A DNA stretch of 59,132 nt from an uncultured Eubacteriales bacterium (lineage in GTDB: Bacteria > Bacillota > Clostridia > Christensenellales > CAG-314): the NCBI GenBank assembly GCA_900546875.1, contig URET01000004.1, positions 1 to 59,132 on the forward strand, given 5' to 3'. The notes under the pieces were generated by a model. The model searched no databases. It was not told the DNA's origin and worked only from the letters and a program-made list of their open reading frames with translations. Of this stretch, positions 8,093 to 16,062 are shown piece after piece. The first letter of the stretch is position 1. Each line of letters starts with the position of its first letter. Made by a program: the position numbers and the translations under genes.

Positions 8093-8836
8093 TTAAAGAG
8101 GCATATTCAGCTTTTCGGCGATGGAGCCGAAAGCCTGACCTATCGGAAGGGATATTGCTTCCGAGGCGGCTATATCGGCTGATGTATTGGTTTTATTGAA
8201 GAGGAGGATATTTTTGTGGCGGACGAAGTTTATCAGAAGAGCGGCGGGATAAACGCTCAGAGAGGTGCCTCCGACAATAAGGAGGTCGCAATTGCAGACG
8301 GAATCTGCCGCTTTTGTGAAAACGCCTTCGGGTAGGGGTTCTCCGTATAGCACGACGTCCGGTTTTACTATACCGCCGCAAGCCGGGCACAAAGGTATTC
8401 CCGAGGAAGCGGTGATAAGGGAAAGCGGATAATTTTTTCCGCATCTGAGGCAGTGGTTCGAATGCACGGAGCCGTGGAGCTCGAAAACATTTCTGCTTCC
8501 GGCACGCTGATGAAGACCGTCGATATTTTGTGTAATCACGGCGGAAAGCTTGCCGATATTTTCAAGACGGGCAAGAAAAATATGAGCTGGATTAGGCTGA
8601 GCGTCGGGATAGATCATATGTTTGCGGTAAAAGCTGAAGAAATCCTTGGTATGTTTTTTAAAGAAGTCTGCAGAAAGGATTTCTTCGGGCGCAAATCTGC
8701 CGAAATTTTGCAGGTAAAGTCCGTCCGCACTTCTGAAGTCGGGGATGCCGCTTTCGGTGGAAACTCCCGCGCCTCCGAAAAATACGATTTTTTTGCTGTT
8801 TTTAATAAGCTCAGCGACTCTGAGAAGTTGATCCAA
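8093..8836 (-). CDS. cobB: NAD-dependent protein deacylase, sirtuin family
   Basis: A 247-residue cytosolic sirtuin that removes acyl groups from lysine using NAD. Motifs in order are GAGVSTESGIPDFR (NAD binding), TQNIDGLH, the catalytic His in ELHGS, and two Cys-x2-Cys pairs (CLRC, CPAC) for structural zinc. The start is TTG 8836, supported by GGGAGG seven bases upstream. A promoter with a 17-bp spacer lies 57-85 bases before it. Length and motifs match bacterial CobB/SrtN-type enzymes. Which acyl group it prefers cannot be judged. Confidence 0.95.
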   Translation of the reverse strand: MDQLLRVAELIKNSKKIVFFGGAGVSTESGIPDFRSADGLYLQNFGRFAPEEILSADFFKKHTKDFFSFYRKHMIYPDAQPNPAHIFLARLENIGKLSAVITQNIDGLHQRAGSRNVFELHGSVHSNHCLRCGKNYPLSLITASSGIPLCPACGGIVKPDVVLYGEPLPEGVFTKAADSVCNCDLLIVGGTSLSVYPAALLINFVRHKNILLFNKTNTSADIAASEAISLPIGQAFGSIAEKLNMPL

Positions 8837-8892
8837 AACGTGCCTCCCGATACGGGCGCAATTGACAAACTTCGCGCCGGATATCTTTTTTC

Positions 8893-8921
8893 AGTTTAAC
8901 ATATTCCGTAATGATTTTCAA
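8893..8921 (-). promoter_or_regulatory. Promoter of the cobB-rnhA unit
   Basis: On the minus strand, TTGAAA (8921-8916) and TAAACT (8898-8893) are 17 bp apart. It diverges from the sua5 promoter about 90 bp away. Confidence 0.65.
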
Positions 8922-9009
8922 GCGTTAAAGGGCTGAAAATAAAAATGGACGGGGAAGGAAAGAGGAAAAAAGACAAAATCTGATTTTTTCACAAATGTTT
9001 TTTAATGAC

Positions 9010-9038
9010 TTGCAATGTGAAAAAAAATATGCTAAAAT
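9010..9038 (+). promoter_or_regulatory. Promoter of the sua5 operon
   Basis: TTGCAA and TAAAAT are separated by 17 bp. The expected start of transcription lies about 20 bases before the GTG start of sua5. Confidence 0.7.
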
Positions 9039-9067
9039 AGATAGGATATTTGTGTAGAGGTGAAGAA

Positions 9068-10048
9068 GTGACTGAAATCGGAGAATTTTCCGAAGAGAAT
9101 TTGAAGAAAGCAGCTGCGCTCATAAAAAAAGGCGAAGTGGTCGCTTTTCCGACCGAAACTGTATACGGACTGGGCGCAAATGCGCTTAGCGAACAGGCTG
9201 TCCTGAAAATTTTCAGAGCGAAGAACCGTCCTGCCGACAACCCTTTGATAGTGCATGTATCGGATATAACACAAGTTGAAAAAGTCGCATATGTCAGTGA
9301 CATGGCTGCGAGCGTCATGACTGCTTTTTTTCCGGGCAGTCTGACGGTGGTACTGCCTAAGAAAGAATGTGTTCCGTCAGTGGTCACGGCAGGCCTAAAT
9401 ACAGTTGGGGTCAGGAATCCCGTATCACCGGAAGCGAGGAGATTTTTAGCCGCATGCGGAGTTCCAGTAGCGGCGCCGAGTGCGAACAGCAGTACAAGGC
9501 CGAGTCCCACATGTGCTGAAGATGTATACGAGGATATGAACGGGCGAATACCTTTTATACTTAAGGGAGCGGTCTGTTCCGTCGGGATAGAATCTACCGT
9601 GCTTGATTTGACGTCTGAAAAAGCACTTATACTGAGACCGGGAATAGTCACCGCTTCTGAGATAAAGGAAAAAACCGGTATACCGGTAGAATATTATCAT
9701 GTAAAGAATGGGGAAAAAGTGAGGTCGCCGGGGATAAAGTATCGACATTATGCTCCGAAGTGTGAAATGGTTCTGTGTCTTGACGATGATCCGGCGAAAG
9801 CTGTCGCTTATGCGGAAGCAACTTCGGGGAAAACCGGGGTATTATGCGAGGACAAATACGCGTTGTATTTTGAGAAGCCTTATTTATTAGGAAAAACAGC
9901 GGAGGAAGCATCGGAGAGGTTATTTTCGCTGTTAAGGAAGGCTGAGAAGGAATGTGATAATCTGCTGTGTTTTTATACTTTGAAGGATGAGGGGTCTGTC
10001 GGGGTGATAAACAGGATGACTAAAGCTTCCGGCGGAAAGATCATATAG
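9068..10048 (+). CDS. sua5: L-threonylcarbamoyladenylate synthase
   Basis: This 326-residue enzyme makes threonylcarbamoyl-AMP from threonine, bicarbonate and ATP, the first step of the t6A37 tRNA modification. The YrdC domain fills roughly residues 1-190 (FPTETVYGLGANA, KNRPADNPLIVH, SANSSTRPSPT). A C-terminal Sua5 domain follows after the linker RSPGIKYRHYAPKC. The start is GTG 9068, with AGAGGTGA just upstream; a TTG 18 bases earlier is less likely. It heads a sua5-ywlE-rpiB series like the ywlC-ywlE-ywlF order in Bacillus. Confidence 0.95.
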   Translation: MTEIGEFSEENLKKAAALIKKGEVVAFPTETVYGLGANALSEQAVLKIFRAKNRPADNPLIVHVSDITQVEKVAYVSDMAASVMTAFFPGSLTVVLPKKECVPSVVTAGLNTVGVRNPVSPEARRFLAACGVPVAAPSANSSTRPSPTCAEDVYEDMNGRIPFILKGAVCSVGIESTVLDLTSEKALILRPGIVTASEIKEKTGIPVEYYHVKNGEKVRSPGIKYRHYAPKCEMVLCLDDDPAKAVAYAEATSGKTGVLCEDKYALYFEKPYLLGKTAEEASERLFSLLRKAEKECDNLLCFYTLKDEGSVGVINRMTKASGGKII

Positions 10049-10051
10049 AAG

Positions 10052-10519
10052 ATGTACAGGATCGCAAATAAGAGAGAAAGAGTCAAAGACATAATTTTAT
10101 TTGTCTGTGACGGAAATACATGCCGTTCACCTATGGCAGAAACGATCTTCAACAGATTGGTCAGAGGTTCCGTGTTGTCGCGGTACAGAGCGATGTCTGC
10201 CGGGCTTTCCGCCGAGGAGGGAACAGGCATGAGCGAAAAAGCTCAGGGAGCGCTCGAGGTTCTGGGTTATACTGCGGACGCGGGATTTTTGAGCCGCAGG
10301 GTCACTCCGGAATTACTTCAGAAAGCGTATATAATAATATGTATGACGGAGTATCAGCGTGAGCAGCTGTTCGGGTACGAAAACGCGGAGTTGTTTTCTG
10401 ACGGGGAGGTACCTGATCCGTACGGAGGGAGCGACGAGGACTATCTGAGGACAGCCATTATGCTGCAAAGAGGGATTTTAGAACTTACAGACAGGCTCCG
10501 GGCGTCACGGATTATCTGA
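10052..10519 (+). CDS. ywlE: Low-molecular-weight phosphatase, protein-arginine type
   Basis: A 155-residue cysteine phosphatase. The P-loop CDGNTCRS carries the nucleophilic Cys and the Arg, and DPYGGSDEDY supplies the general-acid Asp. The threonine four residues after the nucleophile is the position known in Bacillus YwlE to favour phospho-arginine over phospho-tyrosine. It would therefore counteract a McsB-type arginine kinase. None is in this window, so specificity is inferred. The gene starts 3 bases after the sua5 stop, and its N-terminus carries about 12 extra residues before the usual start of the family. Confidence 0.85.
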   Translation: MYRIANKRERVKDIILFVCDGNTCRSPMAETIFNRLVRGSVLSRYRAMSAGLSAEEGTGMSEKAQGALEVLGYTADAGFLSRRVTPELLQKAYIIICMTEYQREQLFGYENAELFSDGEVPDPYGGSDEDYLRTAIMLQRGILELTDRLRASRII

Positions 10520-10651
10520 AATAACGTTATAACGCTATTATGCGGAAAGGGATTTCAGAACATGAAGACAGTTTCCGGGCGTCGCAGACGGAAATAAAGC
10601 AGCATAAGCCGTAAGAAGGACGGAGTGCGAAAGAAAAAATCGGGAAGCAAG

Positions 10652-10674
10652 AATACTATGTTTAAGATAGTATT
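10652..10674. repeat. Perfect 8-bp AT-rich inverted repeat before rpiB
   Basis: AATACTAT and ATAGTATT flank a 7-base centre, 36 bases before the rpiB start. It may be an operator or RNA hairpin controlling rpiB and the V-ATPase operon behind it. No good promoter pair was found next to it. Confidence 0.5.
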
Positions 10675-10709
10675 ATTGATAATAAACTAAAGAGGTGACC
10701 GGGTCAGAT

Positions 10710-11156
10710 ATGGTTATAGCATTTGCGAGTGATCATGGCGGATATGAGCTGAAGAAGAGTCTGATGGAGTATGCTGAAGGGATCGGGTATACCGTAGTGG
10801 ATTACGGGACGCACGACAAGGAGTCATGCGATTATCCTGATTTCGGATACATGGCAGCCAAGAGTGTTGCAGACGGAGTGAGTGATGCGGGGGTAGTTGT
10901 ATGCACCACCGGGATAGGCATGAGTATAGTCGCGAACAAGGTGAAGGGTGTCAGGTGTGCGTTGTGCAGGGACGAGAAGGACGCCGAGATGACGCGCAGG
11001 CATAACAATTCCAATGTACTGGCGCTCGGACAGGCTGCAACGGGTGAGGAGGAAGCGAAGCGGATAATGAGCAGGTTTCTCGGCACGGAGTTTGAAGGCG
11101 GCAGGCATGAGCGCAGGGTAGACAAGATAAGCGATATTGAGAGGAAAGAGAGGTAG
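10710..11156 (+). CDS. rpiB: Ribose-5-phosphate isomerase B
   Basis: A 148-residue sugar-phosphate isomerase of the RpiB/LacAB family that interconverts ribose 5-phosphate and ribulose 5-phosphate. It begins with the family pattern MVIAFASDHGGYELK and has the catalytic cysteine region VVVCTTGIGMSI and RCALCRDEKDAEMTRRHNNSNVL. ATG 10710 fits the family start and follows AGAGGTGA at a somewhat long spacing; GTG 10695 would add five residues. Its stop lies 2 bases before the first V-ATPase gene, so the two are probably co-transcribed. Confidence 0.94.
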   Translation: MVIAFASDHGGYELKKSLMEYAEGIGYTVVDYGTHDKESCDYPDFGYMAAKSVADGVSDAGVVVCTTGIGMSIVANKVKGVRCALCRDEKDAEMTRRHNNSNVLALGQAATGEEEAKRIMSRFLGTEFEGGRHERRVDKISDIERKER

Positions 11157-11158
11157 GT

Positions 11159-11467
11159 ATGCTGGAGAAAGTCATAGACTCTATAGTTGAGGCGGAGAAA
11201 GCCGGGGAAGAGAAGGTAGCGGAGGCGCAGAGGCGTGCGGAGACGATACTTAGTGAAAGCGAGAGGAATGTAGCCGGGATAAGAGAGCGAGCGGCTGCCG
11301 AGAGGAAGGAAAGGCTCAAGGAGATGTATGCCGGTGCGGAAAAGACGGCGGATGAGAAGGCGCGGGAGGTCAGGGAGAAAGGCTTTGCCGAATCCGACGC
11401 GCTGAAGGCCGGTTATATGAAAAAGACGGAAAAAGCGGTTGATATGTTGTTAAGGAGAGTTTTATAA
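11159..11467 (+). CDS. ntpF: V-type ATPase peripheral stalk subunit G/H
   Basis: A 102-residue, almost entirely helical, Ala/Glu/Lys/Arg-rich coiled coil (AEAQRRAETILSESER, then AAAERKERLKEM). It would pair with subunit E to form the stator stalk of the rotary ATPase. Sequence is low in specificity, so the call rests on length, coiled-coil character and position as first gene before subunit I, as in the Enterococcus ntp operon. It overlaps the subunit I start by one base. Confidence 0.85.
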   Translation: MLEKVIDSIVEAEKAGEEKVAEAQRRAETILSESERNVAGIRERAAAERKERLKEMYAGAEKTADEKAREVREKGFAESDALKAGYMKKTEKAVDMLLRRVL

Positions 11468-13470
11468 TGTCAGTCGTTCCGATGAAGAAGTTGACTCTTT
11501 TGGGAATGAAGAGCGATGAAGACGCGATATTGAGTTGTTTTGCAAAGCTGGGGTGTGTGCATCTGGATGAAATGGAAGTCGGGGAGCACAATTTTCGGGT
11601 GCCGTCCACGGAGAAGAAGGCGGAGCTTGAAGGAAAGATGCAGCTTATAGAGAAAGCGCTCGGTATAATAAAAGAAGAGACAATGGCTTTTATAAAGGAC
11701 AAGGACGAGGAACACGACCGTGCCGAGGATACGGAGAAGATGCGGGAGATCAAGTCGGGATGGAAGCCGATAGAGCTCAGCTTTGAGGATTTTTCGGACG
11801 CCGAACGGGATGAGTTCAAGTTGTTTGGCGGAGTGATCGATAAGGTGATCGGTATCAAAGACAGGATGGAAAGTCTTAAGGACGAGATACTTAAAAATAC
11901 CGCATTGATCAATCAGTTGGATGTGTATTCGTCGGTAGACGTACCTTTTTCCGAAATAGCCGATACCGAGCATGTTTCGTTAATTCTCGGGACGGTGCAG
12001 ATGCTCAACAAAACGGAAGTTGAGAAATTGCAAGAGAAGTTTTCCCGGGCGGAGATCGTGGTTTTTGAGACAGCAAAGGACAAGTCGGTTGTATTTGCGG
12101 CGTGTTTGAAGGAGGAGATGACTGAACTGCTGGAGGCATTGAACAGGTATTCGTTTGTAAAGTGCACTTTTGGATACGGAATGAATGCGGGGGCGAAATG
12201 CAAGGAGCTCAGGGAAACCAACGAGCAAATGCAAGGGGAGATCCGGCAGCTGAAGAAAGAGATTTACGAATTGACTTCTTATATACCGCAACTGAAAGTG
12301 TTGTATGATTTTTATTTATTTACGCTTCAGAAGGCCGGGGCAAACGACGAACTCACTGTTACGGGTGAGACATTTCAGGCGAAGGCGTGGATCCCTGAGT
12401 ATGAGGAGAAGCGCGTAAGCGAAGCGCTTGACGCTTTGACTCCGTTTTTATACTATTACACGGAAAAACCGGTAAGGGAAGAACTGCCACCGACGCTGAT
12501 AAAGACTGACGCATTCGTAACTCCTTATCAGATGATTACCAATATGTATTCGGTAACGAATTATTGGGAAAGAGATAATAACCGGTGGGTGGCGATATTT
12601 TATTTTTTGTTTTTCGGGTTTATGCTCGGAGACGTGGGATACGGATTTTTGCTGGCTTTGGGATCTTTTCTGATGATCAGAATTTTGAAGCCCAAAAAAG
12701 GTACGGAACAGTTTCTTAAGATATTGATGTGGGGCGGAGTTAGTACTATGTTCTGGGGCGTGATATTCGGCGGATGGTTTTCTATCCAGGAAGGAGTTCC
12801 GGAAGCGATAATAAGCCCGTTAACCGATCCTCTTACCATGATGGTACTTTCAATAGGACTTGGCATTGTTCATGTGACGGTAGGTCTTATATTAGGTGGT
12901 ATCGGAGAAATAAAAAACGGAAGTGTGGTGAATGCTGTATGTGACAAGTTTTCCTGGGCAGCGTTTTTTATCGGAGCGATGATGTATGCCGGCGGATCGA
13001 TAGAGGCTTCGTTGAGTTTTCTCGGTATGCCGGGGCTCGTGCTGATAGGAGCCGGCTTGCTGACTGTGTTGTTTACCGCCGGAAGGAACAAGAAAGGTAT
13101 AGGAAAGATCATAGGCGGTTTAGGCGGTCTATACGGGATAATAAATTATCTGAGCGATATACTGAGCTATTTGCGTCTTTTCGGGCTTGGCTTGGCTACC
13201 GGGATAATAGGGATGGTGTTCAATCAGCTTGGCGGACTGCTGCTGGGCGGAGCAGGTTTTCTGATAGGTGTATTGGTACTTGTGGCGGGTCATTCACTTA
13301 ATCTTGCCATAAATGTTCTCGGGACATTTGTGCACGATATGAGGCTGCAGCATATAGAATTTTTCAGTAAATTTTTTGTCGGAGAGGGTATAGCTTTCAC
13401 TCCGTTTGCGGGAGAGACGCGTTATATCAGCATAGTGAAGAAGAAAGAGGACAAGGTCGTCAAAGTATAA
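11467..13470 (+). CDS. ntpI: V-type ATPase membrane subunit I (a)
   Basis: A 667-residue subunit. Residues 1 to about 350 form a cytosolic stalk-binding region with coiled coils. The rest is a membrane domain with seven or eight helices beginning near WVAIFYFLFFGFMLGDVGYG. The essential arginine that faces the rotor glutamate lies in LSYLRLFGLGLATG at about residue 570. It forms the ion half-channels against subunit K. The length is close to the family norm, with no visible lesion. Confidence 0.95.
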   Translation: MSVVPMKKLTLLGMKSDEDAILSCFAKLGCVHLDEMEVGEHNFRVPSTEKKAELEGKMQLIEKALGIIKEETMAFIKDKDEEHDRAEDTEKMREIKSGWKPIELSFEDFSDAERDEFKLFGGVIDKVIGIKDRMESLKDEILKNTALINQLDVYSSVDVPFSEIADTEHVSLILGTVQMLNKTEVEKLQEKFSRAEIVVFETAKDKSVVFAACLKEEMTELLEALNRYSFVKCTFGYGMNAGAKCKELRETNEQMQGEIRQLKKEIYELTSYIPQLKVLYDFYLFTLQKAGANDELTVTGETFQAKAWIPEYEEKRVSEALDALTPFLYYYTEKPVREELPPTLIKTDAFVTPYQMITNMYSVTNYWERDNNRWVAIFYFLFFGFMLGDVGYGFLLALGSFLMIRILKPKKGTEQFLKILMWGGVSTMFWGVIFGGWFSIQEGVPEAIISPLTDPLTMMVLSIGLGIVHVTVGLILGGIGEIKNGSVVNAVCDKFSWAAFFIGAMMYAGGSIEASLSFLGMPGLVLIGAGLLTVLFTAGRNKKGIGKIIGGLGGLYGIINYLSDILSYLRLFGLGLATGIIGMVFNQLGGLLLGGAGFLIGVLVLVAGHSLNLAINVLGTFVHDMRLQHIEFFSKFFVGEGIAFTPFAGETRYISIVKKKEDKVVKV

Positions 13471-13544
13471 CAAAGAAAAAACGGAAAACATCCGCAGCAA
13501 GCGGAGAAATATAAGAAACAGATAATATTTGGAGGAATTTAAGC

Positions 13545-14021
13545 ATGTCAACAGGTCACATCTTAGCGTTTGTAGCAGTATTTGTTGCCTATCTTGGAGG
13601 CGGCATAGGTAGTGCTTACGCCGTAGGTAAGGCGGGGAAATCGGTTGCGGGTGTTGTAACCGAACAGCCTCAGTTATTTTCAAAGTGTCTGCCTTTGCAG
13701 CTGCTTCCGGCAACTCAGGGTATATACGGATTTATTATATCCTTTCTTATTTTGCTCAAAATGGGAGTGTTCTCGGGGACGCTTGCTGAATTAACCGACG
13801 CTCAGGGCTGGGCATTTCTGATAGCGGCATTACCGGTATCGGTGGTTGGGTTTGCAAGTGCGATATATCAGGGGAATATAGCATGTTCGGCTATAATAAT
13901 GTTAGGAAAGGTACCGACAAATATGGGTAAAGCTATATCCATGGTAGCGGTAGTTGAAACATACGCGATATTCGGATTGCTTGTATCCTTCCTTGCAGCA
14001 TGGTTCGGAGTTAATATATAA
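13545..14021 (+). CDS. ntpK: V-type ATPase rotor subunit K (c), sodium-type
   Basis: A 158-residue proteolipid with two helical hairpins, as in Enterococcus NtpK. The ion-site positions known there are all present: Leu54, Thr57 and Gln58 in LLPATQG, Gln109 in YQGN, and the single carboxylate Glu138 in VVETYAIFG. As in Enterococcus, the first hairpin lacks a carboxylate, so there is one ion per four-helix unit. These ligands point to sodium rather than protons. It follows subunit I by 74 bases, with GGAGG before the ATG. Confidence 0.95.
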   Translation: MSTGHILAFVAVFVAYLGGGIGSAYAVGKAGKSVAGVVTEQPQLFSKCLPLQLLPATQGIYGFIISFLILLKMGVFSGTLAELTDAQGWAFLIAALPVSVVGFASAIYQGNIACSAIIMLGKVPTNMGKAISMVAVVETYAIFGLLVSFLAAWFGVNI

Positions 14022-14167
14022 ACGGGTGTTACTGACGTTTCTGAGGCGCTGTAAACACGGATACGCGAAATACTGTGATGCCGTAAGCGGCGGGCGTACG
14101 AAACAGAGGAAGCCGGTCGGAACAGGCGACTGAGAGGAATAAGTATCAGAAGTATTGGGAGAAGCTT

Positions 14168-14749
14168 ATGAGCGGAAAGGACGCTATAATAGAGAAAATA
14201 ATTTCAGATGCCGACAACCGTGCCTCGGCAATCATATCCGAGGCTGAGGAAAAGGCGCGCAATAACGAAAAAGAAGCGCTGAAAGAAGCCGAAGAAGCCA
14301 TGAAGAAGGCGGAAGAGTCCTATTCTTCGATTGTCAGCGAGGCAGTGGAGAAGAAAAAGGCAATAGCTGAAGCGGACGTAAAAAAATACAGACTTGCTTT
14401 GAAGCAGGAGGTATTGGGAGAGGTATATTCACGAGCGGAAAGAAAACTGAAAGAACTCGGAGATGAAAAATATCTGGCATTTATAAAGAAGCTTTTCGAA
14501 GAGTATGCCGAGGGGGGAGAAGAGGTGGTGATCGCGTCTTCTGACGAAAAACGCGTAACACAGAGTTTTCTGGACAAGGAATTACCTCAGCTGAAACTGA
14601 AGATCACGGGGAAGGGAGATTTTGAAGGCGGATTTGTGCTCACATGCGATAAATACGATAAAACCGTAACGTTCGGAAATCTTATGAGGCAGTACAGAGA
14701 GGAAACAGAAGCGGAGATAGCCGCATATCTTTTCGGTGAAGCATTATGA
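14168..14749 (+). CDS. ntpE: V-type ATPase peripheral stalk subunit E
   Basis: A 193-residue subunit. The N-terminal half is a long charged helix (IISEAEEKARNNEKEALKEA) that would pair with subunit G/H. The C-terminal half is a globular cap (VVIASSDEKRV, then GGFVLTCDKYDKTVTFGNLM) that binds the catalytic head. It links the stator stalk to the A3B3 ring. The gene overlaps the start of subunit C by 4 bases (ATGA), showing translational coupling. Confidence 0.92.
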   Translation: MSGKDAIIEKIISDADNRASAIISEAEEKARNNEKEALKEAEEAMKKAEESYSSIVSEAVEKKKAIAEADVKKYRLALKQEVLGEVYSRAERKLKELGDEKYLAFIKKLFEEYAEGGEEVVIASSDEKRVTQSFLDKELPQLKLKITGKGDFEGGFVLTCDKYDKTVTFGNLMRQYREETEAEIAAYLFGEAL

Positions 14750-15738
14750 AACAAGGCGTCAGCATTATGTATGGAAACAGTCTTGCCGGCATGAAGTCCA
14801 GGAGTCTGTTGAAAAGGGAAGCATTTGACAGGATGATAGAAGCTCCGTCGCTCGACGAAGCCGTTAAAGTGTTGTATGAAAACGATTACGGCGGCGGGAT
14901 GACGTTGGAGAATGCATATGTTTTTGACGAGATTTTAAAAGCGGAAGAGAATATTCTGTTGGAATTTTTCAGGGATATGTGCGCCGTTGAGGCTTGTACG
15001 GAATGTTTTTTGTTGCCTTATGATTACAGGAACGCAAAGTCTGCGATGAAAAGCAAGTATATGCGGATCATGCCGACAGTGCAGGATGCGTTGAGCGGAA
15101 TATTTGATGCAGGCAGACTGATGACGGATATTCAGACCGAGAAATATGAGGAGTATACCGCATGCATGATCCGAGGACTTGAAGAGACAGACAGACTTTT
15201 TGCCGAAGGGAAAAGAACTCCGGAGATAATAGACAATATACTTGATGTTTCAATGTATAATGATATCATGCAGCGGGTAAAGAAAGTCAGGTCGTCGTTA
15301 TTGGAGGAATATTTCAAGAAGGAGATAGACTGTCTGAATATTTTGAGCGGTTTCAGAGCGGAGTATGCGGGGGTGAAAGATGATCCGTATGTGCCCGGAG
15401 GCTACGTAAGTGAAGAAGTATTAAAGGGATTGCACGGAGAGGAAATCGGGAAGCCGGCAGAAGAGAGTATAGCTCAGTTCGGATACGAAAAGCTTTTGAC
15501 AGAATGCAGGGAAGGAGTCGGAACTGGTGCTTTTTACAAGGCGGAAGCCGAGATATACAGAATAAAGAGAGAAGTTATTATTCGCGGGAAGGACGACTTG
15601 GACACAATTGTTCCATTGGCGGCGTACTTTCTGACGAAGAAGAATGAGATAGCCAATCTGAGGCTGATACTTGTATGCAAGAAGGGCGGGATCGATAATG
15701 CCGTGATAAGAGAAAGGTTAAAGGAAGGATATGTATAA
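14746..15738 (+). CDS. ntpC: V-type ATPase subunit C (d)
   Basis: A 330-residue, mainly helical funnel-shaped subunit that joins the central shaft to the K ring. Recognised from length, from the N-terminal pattern GNSLAGMKSRSLLKREAFDRM, from FLLPYDYRNAKSAMKSKYM, and from the C-terminal stretch LAAYFLTKKNEIANLRLIL, which is typical for the family. Overlaps subunit E by 4 bases and subunit F by 8 bases. Confidence 0.93.
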   Translation: MKQGVSIMYGNSLAGMKSRSLLKREAFDRMIEAPSLDEAVKVLYENDYGGGMTLENAYVFDEILKAEENILLEFFRDMCAVEACTECFLLPYDYRNAKSAMKSKYMRIMPTVQDALSGIFDAGRLMTDIQTEKYEEYTACMIRGLEETDRLFAEGKRTPEIIDNILDVSMYNDIMQRVKKVRSSLLEEYFKKEIDCLNILSGFRAEYAGVKDDPYVPGGYVSEEVLKGLHGEEIGKPAEESIAQFGYEKLLTECREGVGTGAFYKAEAEIYRIKREVIIRGKDDLDTIVPLAAYFLTKKNEIANLRLILVCKKGGIDNAVIRERLKEGYV

Positions 15739-16054
15739 TAAAGTCGGAGTGATAGGAGATAAAGACGTAGTTCTGGCTTTCAAGTCCGTGGGTTTTGAAG
15801 TATTTCCCGCCAAGGACAAGGAAGAAGCCGCGGAGTGCATAAAAGAACTGAGCAAAAAGGACTTTGCCGTATTGTATATAACCGAAGAGCTGGCGGCGGA
15901 GATACCGGAAGTACTCGAAAAGGCCAAGAAAAAAGAATACCCTATAATAACGCCTATTCCGACAGGGAACAAGAATCTCGGGCTTGGGATGGCAGGCATA
16001 AAAAAAGACGTCGAGAAAGCTATCGGCGTGGACATATTATTCAATGACAAATAG
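15731..16054 (+). CDS. ntpG: V-type ATPase central shaft subunit F
   Basis: A 107-residue Rossmann-like small subunit (GVIGDKDVVLAFKSVGFEVFPA, split by a conserved loop, then YIVLYITEELA-like KDFAVLYITEELA). It sits on the rotor shaft with subunit D. It is named ntpG in the Enterococcus scheme. The ATG lies inside the end of ntpC, 8 bases before its stop. Confidence 0.92.
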   Translation: MYNKVGVIGDKDVVLAFKSVGFEVFPAKDKEEAAECIKELSKKDFAVLYITEELAAEIPEVLEKAKKKEYPIITPIPTGNKNLGLGMAGIKKDVEKAIGVDILFNDK

Positions 16055-16062
16055 GAGAAGGT

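Noticed and set aside
8453..8899. 148-codon plus-strand frame opposite the sirtuin gene
   Set aside because: A shadow of cobB, which has full catalytic and zinc motifs.
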